Shown here: piece by piece, positions 36,087-46,519 of the stretch
Numbering within the stretch: position 1 is the first letter of the stretch
How the letters are laid out: every line of letters starts with the position of its first letter
Assembly: GCA_025738555.1 (NCBI GenBank)
Contig: JAOVFP010000004.1
Location: forward strand, 2,046,001 to 2,110,000
DNA length: 64,000 bases
Direction: 5' to 3'
From: Cyathus striatus
Taxonomy: Eukaryota; Basidiomycota; Agaricomycetes; Agaricales; Nidulariaceae
The notes under the pieces: generated by a model
Told to the model about the DNA's origin: nothing
The model's database searches: none
What the model saw: only the letters and a program-made list of their open reading frames with translations
Translations under genes and position numbers: made by a program

Positions 36087-36759
36087 TGTCATTGGTACAA
36101 TGGTGGTGTTCTTCCATCGTGTGAGTTACACCTCAAAGAAAGAGAAGAGAGGGAAGGACATACAGAGCGCGTGTATCAATTGAGTGCGAGTGGGTGAGAA
36201 CTTGAAGTTACGGAATCGAGAATTGAAGGTGAGGTTGTTGGGTTTAGATCAGGAGAGGCGAAGCTATCAGTTGAAGCGGATAAATGCGAAGGACAGTGGT
36301 TTGTTCTACAACTGTGGAGGAATGGGATTGGAATGAAGTATACTCCGTTCCGCAGATGATAAGTATGTTGGCAAGAACGTGTTGTACTTCTCGCCTCTGC
36401 AGCGTTGCAGCACCACACAGCACCACAATGAAACATCCTATTTCGTCCCACCACTCCTTCTCCATACCAAGTATGGGCCATGTCATCCGTCTGAGGAGCA
36501 AAATCCGTTAACCGGACTGCAGCTTTAGCACCATACTTGTAACTTGGTGGGTGGGAGATTGCTCCCTCCATACAAACTTGCGTAATTCATAAAAGCACTG
36601 AAAAATCCTAGAGCTTGATGAATGAATGCGAGAAAAGAATATGACGGTGGACACTGACTCTGGTCAGTGAGTTAGGCGATCATGGCGACCATGGGAAGCA
36701 GAAGAACTAAGAAGTGTCAGTCGGTAGCCGCGTTACGCGTTGTTGACGCATGTTTGTGA

Positions 36760-37110
36760 CCGTAATTGCACTCTGCAAACCTCCCCTCCTTATCTAACAT
36801 CGTTGTCATATCCCTCAACACCTTCTCCTTCCTCTGATACAGTTCAACGCCGTCCTGGTAAAATTGAATCTCTAATGGGCCGCCATGCCCTTCTACCCTG
36901 CCCCAAAGTTATCGCAACTCCCGGGCAAGCCATGTACCGCAAGTCCAATGAGTGCCCGTCGCGACGACAACGGTTGTTCAACATTCTAAGACCAATTATG
37001 TCGGGTTGGTGAAAACAAGATGTATTTGATCGATTCACCTATGTTTAGCTCTTCGAGTTGAGGTTTGATGTTTTCCGGAGGAATATGGTGTGCGTCATAC
37101 CTAGGAATTT
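36760..37110 (-). pseudogene. MDR exon fragment (unit 5 left edge)
   Basis: Sister of the fragment at 31364-31650 and colinear with it: AACGCCGTCCTGGTAAAATT, GGGCCGCCATGCCCTTCTAC, AAGTTATCGCAACTCCCGGG and GTTGTTCAACATTC. It corresponds to exon 3 of the dehydrogenase read on the minus strand. Frameshifted throughout. Confidence 0.55.
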
Positions 37111-38907
37111 TTCTTAGATGATACTAACCTTCCACATCATAAGCATAGAAAGGAAATACAGACCTTACTTCACGAGAAGCGGTAGCAACTTCCAAAAATA
37201 TTCACACCACCCTTTCGTCTTCTCAAGCTATATCTCCACACTGCCCACCTTCCCATGATGAGGCGGTTATTCAAGGAAGTGCTGATTCTAAGGAGTGGTG
37301 TCCTAGCAATAACTTCACGACCCAATATTACGCTTTCTGATACTGCTATTTATTAAAGAAGTATGTATTCATTACAAGGTCAAATATAACTACCCATATG
37401 ATCACATCCTGCTAGTTACAGGTCATGGATCTGTCATGGAGAATGATTTTCATGCATTAATCACAGAAGCAGATGCACAGAGATGCATACTTAATAACGA
37501 CCACCGGGATTAGCTGTTCTTCAAATCGCACATGTGAGTACACTCAAAGCTGTACTGAATCTCGGGTTCTAAGCTAAATTAAAACAGCTTCGCATCAATA
37601 TGAAGACGAGGTATTTTAATACATACGAGATATAACAGAGATCCTCGTTCCACAGTACCACAAGTATAGCTCATTATTTGTACCCACCAAACAGACATTT
37701 CAATAGGCAGGCAATTAATCCATGATTCTGCTTATCCAGGTAATGTTGAGGTACTAAAGAATTGGTTGCCGCTTGGTTTGTAGCTTTTATACCGCCATTC
37801 CTCCCAAAAGACACACCTAAATATATCTCATACTGTGTTGGTCAATCAAAGGAAGAGATGTATAATTAAAGATGAGGGAATCATCCTTCTATCTGGGTCT
37901 TGTGTGAACGATCAAGATATTTCTTTCTATCCCATCTCTGTGGTGACTTGATATTTGCAGCTTGAAGTACGCCTCCATTACTGAAATACCTTTTTGCTCT
38001 ATATCAATGATGCATTGCTTATTACACTGCAATATTCGAGTTTCATAATAATTTTAATCAAGGACAATAATAGCGTACACTATCTTTGTGAGGTGTTTAT
38101 AACCATTAGAATGGATTATCACGATAGATGAAACTCCTTCCTCCTCAACTATTTGCAATATTGTTCAGCAATGCACCCCCAGTTAATAACTCCAACAGAT
38201 TTTTTAGTCTTCACACAAAACATTGGAGTATGACCCCATGATACACTTTAATTTATATCCATTCACTTATTTGTATCATTTACAAACACCTTAGTACGTG
38301 ATCAGTGAGCAAGTATTAATACTAGCGGGTCTATTTCCCAAGTTGAGCATTTATTTACATTCAGCGGGCATCCTTACACTCTGGGTATGTCATTTGTTAT
38401 GCACTATACCATAGCATACACAGATTCACCATATAACATAGGTGTTCGAGCATCTTATTATAACAGACCTGGAAGTAACTTACATATGGAAATCACGTTG
38501 GAATGTGATAAAAATCCTATATATCTTCGTGAGATATAGCACATACATCAGTGTTATCTTGGGCATAATTGGTGCGTTACCTGTGATATGATTAGAAGTG
38601 ATTACCAAACTTCAATACAGCTGTGACTGACCCCATTTTCGCGCCCTTAACATGTATGGGCATAAGCCAAACAATTGGATGCAAGTGATACCTAATGTGT
38701 AAATTTAGATTATAATCTAGCTGATCATTACATCCTTAGGGTTCGTGGTGATCGGAATTACAGCTTCTGACTGTAAGTGCCATTAACTAGTTTCCTATGC
38801 CAGAGCAGCATTCATGACGATGTACTGCTGAAGTGATATTAATATTGCGTGTTTGGGCTGTCTGGAGGAAGACGAGGACCATGGCCATCATATTGATTGC
38901 TTTGAAC

Positions 38908-40350
38908 TGTAAGGGTAAGTGTGGTTGTCGATGTGTAGATTTGAGTTTGTTTGCGAGCACGGTTGCGTCCGTCAACCGTTGCGCTTCGTCGATTTGAGTT
39001 TGAGATTTGATGAAACAATGGTAGAGCAATTGTAGCTTTGAAGGCTTGAGTTAAGCTACAACTGAGTGCGAAATAAGAATGACCAGAGTGAATACGAAAG
39101 CTTGAGTGGTAGAACTGATTAAGGGCTGCTCAAACCTAGAGCCACTGACCCTTAACACGACTGGATGAGGATAGAAGTAGATATAATGGGGTGTATTTCA
39201 CTGAGGGAGAGGTAGCTAGCTACAGAGGGGTTTATATATGTAAATTATCTAAGTGAGTCATATAAAATTTATAGAGTAAACTATAGTAAAGAAAAACATA
39301 GCTTTAGGGAATTGCGTGCGGCAACGCGTGTTAAGTGTTACAGTCATCAACCACCCAACGTGACACACCACCCTACGTGACAAACCCAACTGATTGACTT
39401 CTCCTAACGTCAAATCTATGGCTATCACTACAATTCTTTTTGTATTTTGAGGCCTAGTATCCCAGTAATGAGTTCCAACAGTATTTTTACAGATATATAT
39501 TGAAATAGATATATGACACATAAATTAAGTTGGAGAGTTACCCTAAACATGAGATTTCCAAAAAATACATGGCATGTATTACTCAATAAAGGTACTTAAT
39601 TTAACTGTTTTATAGCATAAGTAGCTATGATTCAATGTAATAAACCTGTATAAATGTTTTTATGAGTAAAGTGTATCTATGTTCTCTGATATCACTAGAA
39701 ATCCGAAGTGCTCAGTGCTGCGAGACAAGGAGGTTTTGTTTATATTAATGATCCGGACTTCGGCAATCTTTAATTTTGAAGTGTTTGTAATAAACTGTAT
39801 TGCCATCAGCGGCTGTCACGCCACGTGGTTTTGATCAAAATCCAGTCCCCTCAACTATTTTGCGAATGTTCGTTCCCTACTAAAACACAGCGCGGTAAAA
39901 ATTATACAAAGTGATTCTATATGATTATATCTATCCATATGTACAATTTTTATAGTAGAATATGTACCAGATAATGTGGAATCACAACTTCAAGTTTTGT
40001 TGTCACGTATAATGGTTGATGACTGTATCCCTTTTCTGCCGTTGTCGATTATTGTGTCCGGTTCCGTGAGTGTCGTCCGAGCCGAATCGGGATGTTTGAT
40101 TTCGGGGTTGTTTGGTCTTGAGGGTGTCGGTTGGTTCGGCACGTGACTTATTCGTTGGTTTCGGAACGCGTCGACTTTGGTGGAATAACTTTGTATTCTG
40201 CTGACTTCATCGCTCTCCATCTTCGATCTGGCCTGTTCGGCATGCGCGCACAATGATCTGGTGTGTTGTTTCTATTATATTGCTGTTAAGATTCTGACGT
40301 GGTTATGTATTATAGATGATTTCATGCATAGGCCACTGATAGGCCTTACA
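38908..40350 (-). repeat. 3' LTR of the Ty3 element, carrying a MITE
   Basis: 756 bases of LTR plus a 685-base insertion (39341-40025) with its duplicated TA. Compared with the other LTR it has CG where that copy has TG (GAGCACGG against GAGCATGG) and CG where that copy has CA (TTCGGCACG against TTCAGCACG); otherwise the two agree by eye. It may supply the promoter for the opposite-strand gene that begins just inside the element. Confidence 0.92.
39341..40025. mobile_element. TA-flanked MITE (Tc1/mariner-like), 685 bp, nested in the LTR
   Basis: The ends CAGTCATCAACCA and TGGTTGATGACTG are exact complements. The similarity resumes with ACGTGACA, giving an imperfect terminal repeat of about 26 bases. 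TA is present on both sides (39339-39340 and 40026-40027), while the other LTR has a single TA at this place, so the empty site is known. The TA target suggests mobilisation by a Tc1/mariner-type transposase. It has no coding capacity. Confidence 0.9.
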
Positions 40351-40533
40351 CCACCCGGGGAGTTTGTGATATTGACTCGTACCGAGGTCAATATCATTAT
40401 GATCGGTAGGGGACAAAGTTGGCCCATACGATGCCTGGTCTGTGCTGATGTGTTGAATGGATAAAATCCGGCCGAGGTGAGTGCTTTTATGTGTGCATTT
40501 GTACACTTTCTTAATTTGCTTGTCTTTTGCATA

Positions 40534-41645
40534 ATGGCACTTCGTCCTGGCTGCTTTGAAGACGTCGACGATGGGCACTTGAACTTTATGCTGAATGGGC
40601 TTTACGATGCCGGAATGGTCTACGTGGTTCGGGAGGCTGAGCGCATAGCAGAGGGGAACCTGGCAGGGGGTGGAGCAACATTGGGCATAGACCGGTTGGC
40701 TACGCGTTTGGTAAGTGCTTGTGTTCTTTGATACCTGGATAATTTCTGACGCCTATTGCTGATATTAGCGGGGAATGCGGATTGTTGCGCTATTTTTATC
40801 TGCTTGGAAGTTTTTCCAGGCCGACATATCGTATGAGGACGTGCGGCTGGTCTTGTCGATTCTGACGGACTGTGCCGGAGCAGCGTTTTCGAACAGCAAC
40901 ATATTTCAAGCTTTAGCGGCGATGCGTGGGCTATTGTCGAGTGGCCAGAAATCGTGGTATTCTTCGGACATTGCCAATATTGAGCGAAAGGCGGCGGGGC
41001 TGGCGCACAGGAATAGTGTGAAGCGTGTTCCGACCGTGAAGGATATTCCGGGGTTGCAGCCTCCAGCGATTCCGCGTATTACAGGTACGACAGCGGCTCA
41101 GAGGTTAGATGGGCGAGCGTCTCGGGAGGCATTGCGGCAACAGTGTGTTTTCGTTTTTTTTTTTTTTGTTAAGGAGTGGGTGGGTGGGACTAACATGGCT
41201 TTGCTTTTGTTAGAATGGATCGTTTCGCCGCAGGCCATGCCACTTGGAACGATGTCGACGAATCTCACGAGATGCCCGTGCCGTCTCTGGCTAACGTTGA
41301 GGGTGTGGCTGCTCCTTCGGATCATATTAACAATAATCCGCCTCCCGGTCATTCGCCTTCGCTTCCTTCATTGCAGACGGTGTCTGATAGTTCCGCTCCG
41401 AGTATCAATTCGAATCCAACTATTCAATCTACGCCTCCTGCTGAAAATCCGGTAGACTCACTTCTTTCGTGTCCTCCTGATGGTTCCGTCATTATTACTG
41501 TAAGCCTCCTTTATCGCTAACGGGTGATATTTATTGACATTTTTGTGAAAAGCCTGATGGGAGACATTTCCGTGTGCACGACCTTCCATTTGGCTGGAAG
41601 ATGGAGCTCGTATACATTGATGATGCTGTTGTTGCGGGTGATTGA
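40534..41645 (+). CDS. Spliced opposite-strand gene of unknown function inside the Ty3 element
   Basis: Four exons (40534-40710, 40769-41142, 41214-41499, 41553-41645) join in phase through introns of 58, 71 and 53 bases with clean GTAAGT/GTGTGT/GTAAGC donors and TTAG/AAAG acceptors. They give about 309 residues ending in TGA; an AATAAA follows at 41740. The gene runs toward pol, tail to tail, 139 bases apart. The N-terminal half is mixed hydrophobic and charged (LNGLYDAGMVYVVREAERIA, YEDVRLVLSILTDCAGAAF). The middle is basic (KAAGLAHRNSVKRVPTVKD). A Pro/Ser/Asn-rich stretch follows, and the end is FRVHDLPFGWKMELVYIDD. No family is recognised and there is no signal peptide. I cannot tell whether it is an element gene or a captured host gene. 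An upstream non-coding exon ending at 40479 is possible. Confidence 0.65.
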
Positions 41646-41784
41646 AGGGTATATTCTAGCCTTGTTTTTTAGATGTTTCTTTTTCTTCGTTCTTTGTGTT
41701 ATTAGTTTTTCTTTTAATTATTGTATTGTATAGTAGCGTAATAAATTCTTGTTTCTTGAATGTTCTGTTTTATAAGTAATAGTT

Positions 41785-44700
41785 TCAGTGTTGGTGTGCA
41801 AGCAGGTTCTGGAGAGCAGGCACATCGTCTTCATCGTGTGTTACATCGTCCAAGTCGTCTTCGTCAGTGTCCAAGACTTTGGTTACTGGAATTTTCTTGG
41901 GGTCTCGGATATGGTAGGGAACCAATCGAAATGCGCCGTATTGCAACCGTGAGACTGATCCGTCTAATTCTCCTAGGATGTATGATCCTCCTTTAGTCCT
42001 TCGTAATACCACCATTGGTCCAGAGTAGCGTGGTTTGGTCTTGAATCTGGTAATAGTATGCTCGTACCTCGAGTTTCTGACCAGTACTAATGTTCCTGGT
42101 TGAAAATCAAAGTCTTTTATGCTGTTTGCCATTTCTTTTTCAAACTGGGCTACCGAGGCATATCGTGCCTTCATGACTTTTTCTGATATACGTTCTAGGT
42201 CTGCTGGGCGTTTCTGAAGCTGCCGTGCTCGGTATGCGATTAAATCTTCAGTACTAACGGTTTTGTCGAGCTTTGGTGCGAGATAAGTGGCTTCCGCTAA
42301 GTCGAAGGGAAGTACTGGTTCTATTCCATGGGCAATATAGTAAGGTGAATATCCGGTAGACTTTTGCACTGTTACCCGTTCTGCCCAGATTACAGAGTGT
42401 GCCACTTGCGACCATCTCGTTTCGTTGCCATCTGCAGCCTTCACTAGTGCTTCTCGCACGTCAAAGTGTCTGCGCTCGATAATACCGTTGGCTTGGGAGT
42501 TATAGGGGGAGATTCTTATATGGTGAACGTTATATTTCTTAGCTAAGTAATCGCATGCTGCGATGAATTGGGGTGCGTTGTCTGATACTATTTCTTCTAT
42601 AGCGCCCCATCGACAGAGGATTTCTTCGAAAATGAAAGCCGCTAAGGTGTTTGTGTTTTCATGCCGCAGCATACGCCATTCCGGATATGATGACAATGAG
42701 TCTCGAGCGTGTACAATATACCGGAATCCGTTGGACTTAGGCATTAACATCGTATCTATATGGACTTTTCGGAATAGTGCCGCTGGGGAGGGAACTGTGG
42801 GAGGTATATGGATTCGTTTTAGGAGTCGGATTTGACATTCATGGCACGTCTTAATGTACCACTTGACGTCGTTCTCGAGCTGAGGCCACCAGAAACGTTC
42901 CAGCAGTCTGGTGCGTACGGTGAACAGTCCTTTGTGGCCAAGTTCGTCGTGCGCTTCCATGATAAGTCCTAGTCTTTTTTCTTCAGGGATAACAAGCTTA
43001 TGTTTTCCGTGAGCATCCTTCTTCCATAGCCTGTTGTCTTTTACAAAAAACTCTAGGCATTTGCGAATAAACTTGGTGTATTGTGCGTCGGTCATTCCTT
43101 CAGGGCGTTCTGGGTGCTCGAGAAAGGCTTGGATTGGGCCAAGTTCCTGGTCTCTAGCTTTTGCTTTGTCCATTCTGGGAATAGTAACAGCTTCTCCCAT
43201 CATCATGTGGACGAGTTCTGAGGGTTTGACACCCTTCTCGTGAGAGCTTGGCTGATGACACCGTTTTGTTGGTTCTTCACATATACATGGCCTGGGGTGC
43301 TCGTAAATTGGCGATCGTGGTTTTACTCCCCAGTTCAGGACTTCTACTGCGAATGCGTTTGCATCGTCTATCCATTGCTCCCAGTCGTCGTCTATGTCTG
43401 GATCTTCTGGCGCTTTTGGCCTCCTGGACAGTCCGTCTGCAGCTTTATGGTCGACGCCTGGAATGTGTACAAGTTTGAAGGGTGAGAAAAGCAGTATTCC
43501 CGCAATCCATCGGTTTATGGTTGCGTTAGGCTGGATATCAGGGTTGTTCAGCATTCCTCGTATGTATTTTGCGTCTGTTTCAATCGTGAAGTTTTTGATG
43601 CCAATGATATATATTCTTAGGTCCTTGAGAGCACGGAATAGTCCATACAATTCAAGTTTTGCTTGTGAGTACCGCTGTTCTCGTTCATTCCATGATATTG
43701 AACCGAAGCGTGAGGGATAACGTTTGCTGTCTGTGCCGAGTTGTAATAGGACATAGCCTACTCCCATCCAGGATGAGTCAACGGCTAGGATGACTTCTCT
43801 GTTGCACAGGTAATCAATTGCTCGTATAGCTGGGCATTGTTTGACTAGGAGCTTCAGTGTTTCCATGGCTTCGAGTTGTTTTGGGCCAAACTTGAAGTCG
43901 GATTTCTTCTTGGTAAGTGCTACTAGAGGCTTAGCATGCATAGAATAATCTTTAATGAATATTCTTATAGTGCCACATACTCCAAGAAATCCTCGGACTT
44001 CAGTGAGACTTTTGCAGATTGGCCAGTCAAGTACTTTCTGTATTCGTGCGTCATCTGGTAGGCGGCCTTCATAGGTGCATTTATGGCCTACGATAATTGC
44101 TGAGGGCACACAGAAGTGCGATTTCTTGGCAGAGAAGGTTCCGCCTGCATGTTTGATTCTTTGGATGATCCTATTGACGTTTTGCAGGTGTTCCCAGACA
44201 AAACGGCGAATTCCTGGGTTTTCTGGGATAGTTTCATAGCCTCCGTTTGTCGTTTCATATCGGGTTGCTGGACCTTTTACTGGGACGTCGTCAACGAATG
44301 GGGCCGCGACGTGTGGGATTTCGTCCTGTAGGAGAAAGGTAAGGTCGCCGTGTTGTATTTGCATCGAGTTTGTGTAACCCATTGGTATTGATGTTAGCCT
44401 AAGGGTACCGAGTGGGGTTTGGAATGTGGTTAGATCTCTGGATTCCATGTCTAATGATCTTTGGTCAAATCCTACAAATAGGTCGAAGATTCCATAGCAG
44501 GCTCGTCCGCCAAACGTTTCCGCGTAAGTTTCTACTATTGGTGGTACTCCGCTATCCTTTATTGCTACTGCGTTTAATGGTTGGAGATCGTGTACTAGCC
44601 GTAGTGACTTCTTGTCCTTCTTGAGGACGCAAAACCATCGCGATCGGTAGGATGCGCTTGATGGTTCGTAGATGCCGGCCGCAATTTTATCTTTGATGAT

Positions 44701-45345
44701 TTGTACGACCTGGTCAAATATACCTGGGGGGATAGGAATGTTTTTGAGAACCCATGGTACGTGTTCTATAGTAGGTATGACTACAGGGTCGAAGTATTCA
44801 TCACTAAATTTCCCTTTTTCTTCTTCTGTCCAGGCGAAACCTTCTTCCTGTAGCCTTATAAGTTCGTGTACCAGTTTTTCCTCTTCTGGCCATAGAAAGT
44901 TGTCTGGGTTTACGTTCATTTCATCTTTTCGTTCCTGAGTGTAACGTTTTCCTGGAACGAAGTCTGGTGGATGCACTGGTAGTTTAGGCATGTTGGCGAG
45001 AGGGTCTGATGGTATTCGCCTGACAATACGGAATCGTTCCGGGAGTGTAGTTGCTACTGGTTTGATACGGTTCGCGACCTTCTTGTAGGCATATGAAGCC
45101 ACAAGTTCATAGTTCTCGGCTACATCTTGTAGTGCCGATAGGGAAACTTCAAAGATGTCTGATATATATCTTGGTGGGTCAAATTTCTTGGATGCAAAAC
45201 ATATAGGTGATATCATTGAACAGTTGTCCGGTGTCCTTTGGTTTGTATAGAGTATTACTGGTGTTTTGTCTTGTCCTGGAGGGTCTGTTCCAGGTTTGCG
45301 AATAGGTCCGTCTCCTCGGGATATGCCCGAATCATCGACTTTCAA
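41785..45345 (-). CDS. Ty3/Gypsy Pol: reverse transcriptase, RNase H, integrase
   Basis: About 1186 codons without a stop. In order: an N-terminal spacer; reverse transcriptase with RWFCVLKKDKKSLRLVHDLQ, the first Asp in YGIFDLFVGFDQR and the catalytic pair in FVDDV (Phe-Val instead of Tyr-x); RNase H with AVDSSWMG, KLELYG, ETDAK and AADGLSRR; integrase with an H-H-C-C zinc region ending CHECQIR; the catalytic Asp, Asp and Glu in HIDTM, VSDNAPQF and GIIERRHF; and a GPY/F-type module (YSGPMVVLRRTKGGSYILGE). It ends in an acidic tail without a chromodomain. No suitable ATG begins the frame, which opens only at 45351. Expression therefore most likely depends on a -1 shift from the protease frame. 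Confidence 0.93.
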   Translation of the reverse strand: MKVDDSGISRGDGPIRKPGTDPPGQDKTPVILYTNQRTPDNCSMISPICFASKKFDPPRYISDIFEVSLSALQDVAENYELVASYAYKKVANRIKPVATTLPERFRIVRRIPSDPLANMPKLPVHPPDFVPGKRYTQERKDEMNVNPDNFLWPEEEKLVHELIRLQEEGFAWTEEEKGKFSDEYFDPVVIPTIEHVPWVLKNIPIPPGIFDQVVQIIKDKIAAGIYEPSSASYRSRWFCVLKKDKKSLRLVHDLQPLNAVAIKDSGVPPIVETYAETFGGRACYGIFDLFVGFDQRSLDMESRDLTTFQTPLGTLRLTSIPMGYTNSMQIQHGDLTFLLQDEIPHVAAPFVDDVPVKGPATRYETTNGGYETIPENPGIRRFVWEHLQNVNRIIQRIKHAGGTFSAKKSHFCVPSAIIVGHKCTYEGRLPDDARIQKVLDWPICKSLTEVRGFLGVCGTIRIFIKDYSMHAKPLVALTKKKSDFKFGPKQLEAMETLKLLVKQCPAIRAIDYLCNREVILAVDSSWMGVGYVLLQLGTDSKRYPSRFGSISWNEREQRYSQAKLELYGLFRALKDLRIYIIGIKNFTIETDAKYIRGMLNNPDIQPNATINRWIAGILLFSPFKLVHIPGVDHKAADGLSRRPKAPEDPDIDDDWEQWIDDANAFAVEVLNWGVKPRSPIYEHPRPCICEEPTKRCHQPSSHEKGVKPSELVHMMMGEAVTIPRMDKAKARDQELGPIQAFLEHPERPEGMTDAQYTKFIRKCLEFFVKDNRLWKKDAHGKHKLVIPEEKRLGLIMEAHDELGHKGLFTVRTRLLERFWWPQLENDVKWYIKTCHECQIRLLKRIHIPPTVPSPAALFRKVHIDTMLMPKSNGFRYIVHARDSLSSYPEWRMLRHENTNTLAAFIFEEILCRWGAIEEIVSDNAPQFIAACDYLAKKYNVHHIRISPYNSQANGIIERRHFDVREALVKAADGNETRWSQVAHSVIWAERVTVQKSTGYSPYYIAHGIEPVLPFDLAEATYLAPKLDKTVSTEDLIAYRARQLQKRPADLERISEKVMKARYASVAQFEKEMANSIKDFDFQPGTLVLVRNSRYEHTITRFKTKPRYSGPMVVLRRTKGGSYILGELDGSVSRLQYGAFRLVPYHIRDPKKIPVTKVLDTDEDDLDDVTHDEDDVPALQNLLAHQH

Positions 45346-45350
45346 AAATC
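45342..45350 (-). other. Candidate -1 frameshift site, protease to pol
   Basis: On the minus strand, GAT TTT TGA in the protease frame. A one-base backward slip of the TTT codon within the T5 run yields TTG AAA GTC, the pol frame. The pol frame is closed by TGA at 45352-45354, so the shift must happen within about ten bases. The zero-frame stop codon sits in the A-site at the slip. Confidence 0.65.
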
Positions 45351-46430
45351 CTCATGTAAGTTATTTGTTTGCGCAGTTTCTCCTGCGTGCAAGATGTTTA
45401 TGCTCTGTTGTTGTTTGGATTGGTGACGTCTGCGTGCAGTTGTGGGTACTGTGATAACAGTATGAGTGTTGGGGTCTTGTAGTACCAGATGTGCATCTCC
45501 ATTTATGAAATGGTGGATGCTGGCTTGTGTTAGCGTGAAGAATGGAAGTCCCAGGAGCATATCGTATGATGCTTGAGGGACTACTTGCACTTGAACATAG
45601 AAATTTGATGATCCGATAGACATTTTGAGGTCTGCCAGCATTCCTAAAGTCGAGCTTTTAGTAGTGTTTGCCGATTCGGTTTCTAGGACATAATCGGATC
45701 GCAAGGGAAGGCCTAATTTCTCCCAGATATCCTGCCTGAGGCCGATGATTTGTGATCCATTATCAACTATAGCTGATACGGGAATATGGCCATCCAACAT
45801 AACAGATACTTCTCGTAGGTCTTCCTTTTTGTTAGCTACGATTTTTCCTGCAGTCTGATTTGTTGTTCCAACAGCATTAACTGATACAGTGTCTGAGATG
45901 TACACCGAGTTTTGTGCTACTGTATCTGCTGTTGAAATCCTTCTGCTGCTGCACATATCTTTTATGTGCTTTCTGAGTTCCGGTGCTACCGCGAACAATT
46001 CTTCTTGTGTTAGGGTGACTGTGCTTTCCAAGTCTTTGGCTAATACTCGTTTCAGCGTTTCTTGGGATTCAATTGGTGCAGCATAACGATATTGAGGCTG
46101 GTTGTTTGGATTGGCTGCGTCATTACTTGGTGCTTGTTTTGAGCCAGATTTCTTTTCTTCGTCTGACTTGGATCGCGTCACAGGTCCTTGGTAGGGAGTG
46201 CTTTTGTTCTTGTCCATACGCTTTCGAATATCCTTGAGGTCGCGTTGTGCCTGGTTGGCCAGAGTTTCTAGGATTGGAATTCGGTCCATATCTTGTTGTG
46301 TGAGAGGCCGTTCTTCTTGTTCCTCTTCTAATACTTCTTCTATAAACGATTCTTGTTTTTGGGTTTCGGGGATTTGCCATGAGAACTGGTCAGCTTTGGC
46401 AATAGGGACCGCTTCCACACAGTTGGTCAT
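45342..46430 (-). CDS. Aspartic protease frame of the Ty3 element
   Basis: A separate frame between gag and pol, open upstream of its first ATG (46430) as far as about 46560, where it overlaps the end of gag. The first part is acidic and coiled-coil-like (EEVLEEEQEERPLTQQDMDR). The C-terminal part is a retropepsin-like domain with IVDNGSQIIGLRQDIWEKLG, whose D-N-G-S replaces the usual D-T/S-G motif, followed by the MLLGLPFF strand. It cleaves the Gag and Pol polyproteins. It lies -1 relative to gag, and pol lies -1 relative to it. The stop TGA at 45342-45344 directly follows a TTTTT run. Confidence 0.8.
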   Translation of the reverse strand: MTNCVEAVPIAKADQFSWQIPETQKQESFIEEVLEEEQEERPLTQQDMDRIPILETLANQAQRDLKDIRKRMDKNKSTPYQGPVTRSKSDEEKKSGSKQAPSNDAANPNNQPQYRYAAPIESQETLKRVLAKDLESTVTLTQEELFAVAPELRKHIKDMCSSRRISTADTVAQNSVYISDTVSVNAVGTTNQTAGKIVANKKEDLREVSVMLDGHIPVSAIVDNGSQIIGLRQDIWEKLGLPLRSDYVLETESANTTKSSTLGMLADLKMSIGSSNFYVQVQVVPQASYDMLLGLPFFTLTQASIHHFINGDAHLVLQDPNTHTVITVPTTARRRHQSKQQQSINILHAGETAQTNNLHEDF

Positions 46431-46510
46431 GACTTTTTGTGCATGAGCGATGTTTTCAGTACGTCCTCTGTTCCAATTATCAAGGCATTCTTTAATGTTT
46501 GTGCCTTGAG

Positions 46511-46519
46511 CTATTTTTG
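46511..46519 (-). other. Candidate -1 frameshift site, gag to protease
   Basis: On the minus strand, CAA AAA TAG ends gag. A one-base backward slip of AAA on the A5 run gives ATA GCT CAA, the protease frame. The two frames overlap by about 55 bases. The arrangement, five identical bases abutting a stop, is the same as at the protease-pol junction. Confidence 0.65.

Larger units (their letters stand above)
29595..36620. repeat. Tandem unit 4 of the five-copy array
   Basis: It begins with an MDR fragment that a DNA element splits (29595-29671 and 31364-31650). A conserved spacer follows, then a truncated DUF6533 copy (32878-33760), a stretch of foreign sequence (33760-34370), and an MDR copy on - (34896-36086) with upstream region to about 36560. 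Without the insertion it is about 5.3 kb. Confidence 0.65.

Noticed and set aside
45342..45345. Reinitiation at an overlapping start codon to express pol
   Set aside because: The pol frame has TTG, not ATG, at the overlap, and its first ATG lies well inside. A -1 slip fits the sequence better, though it is unproven.
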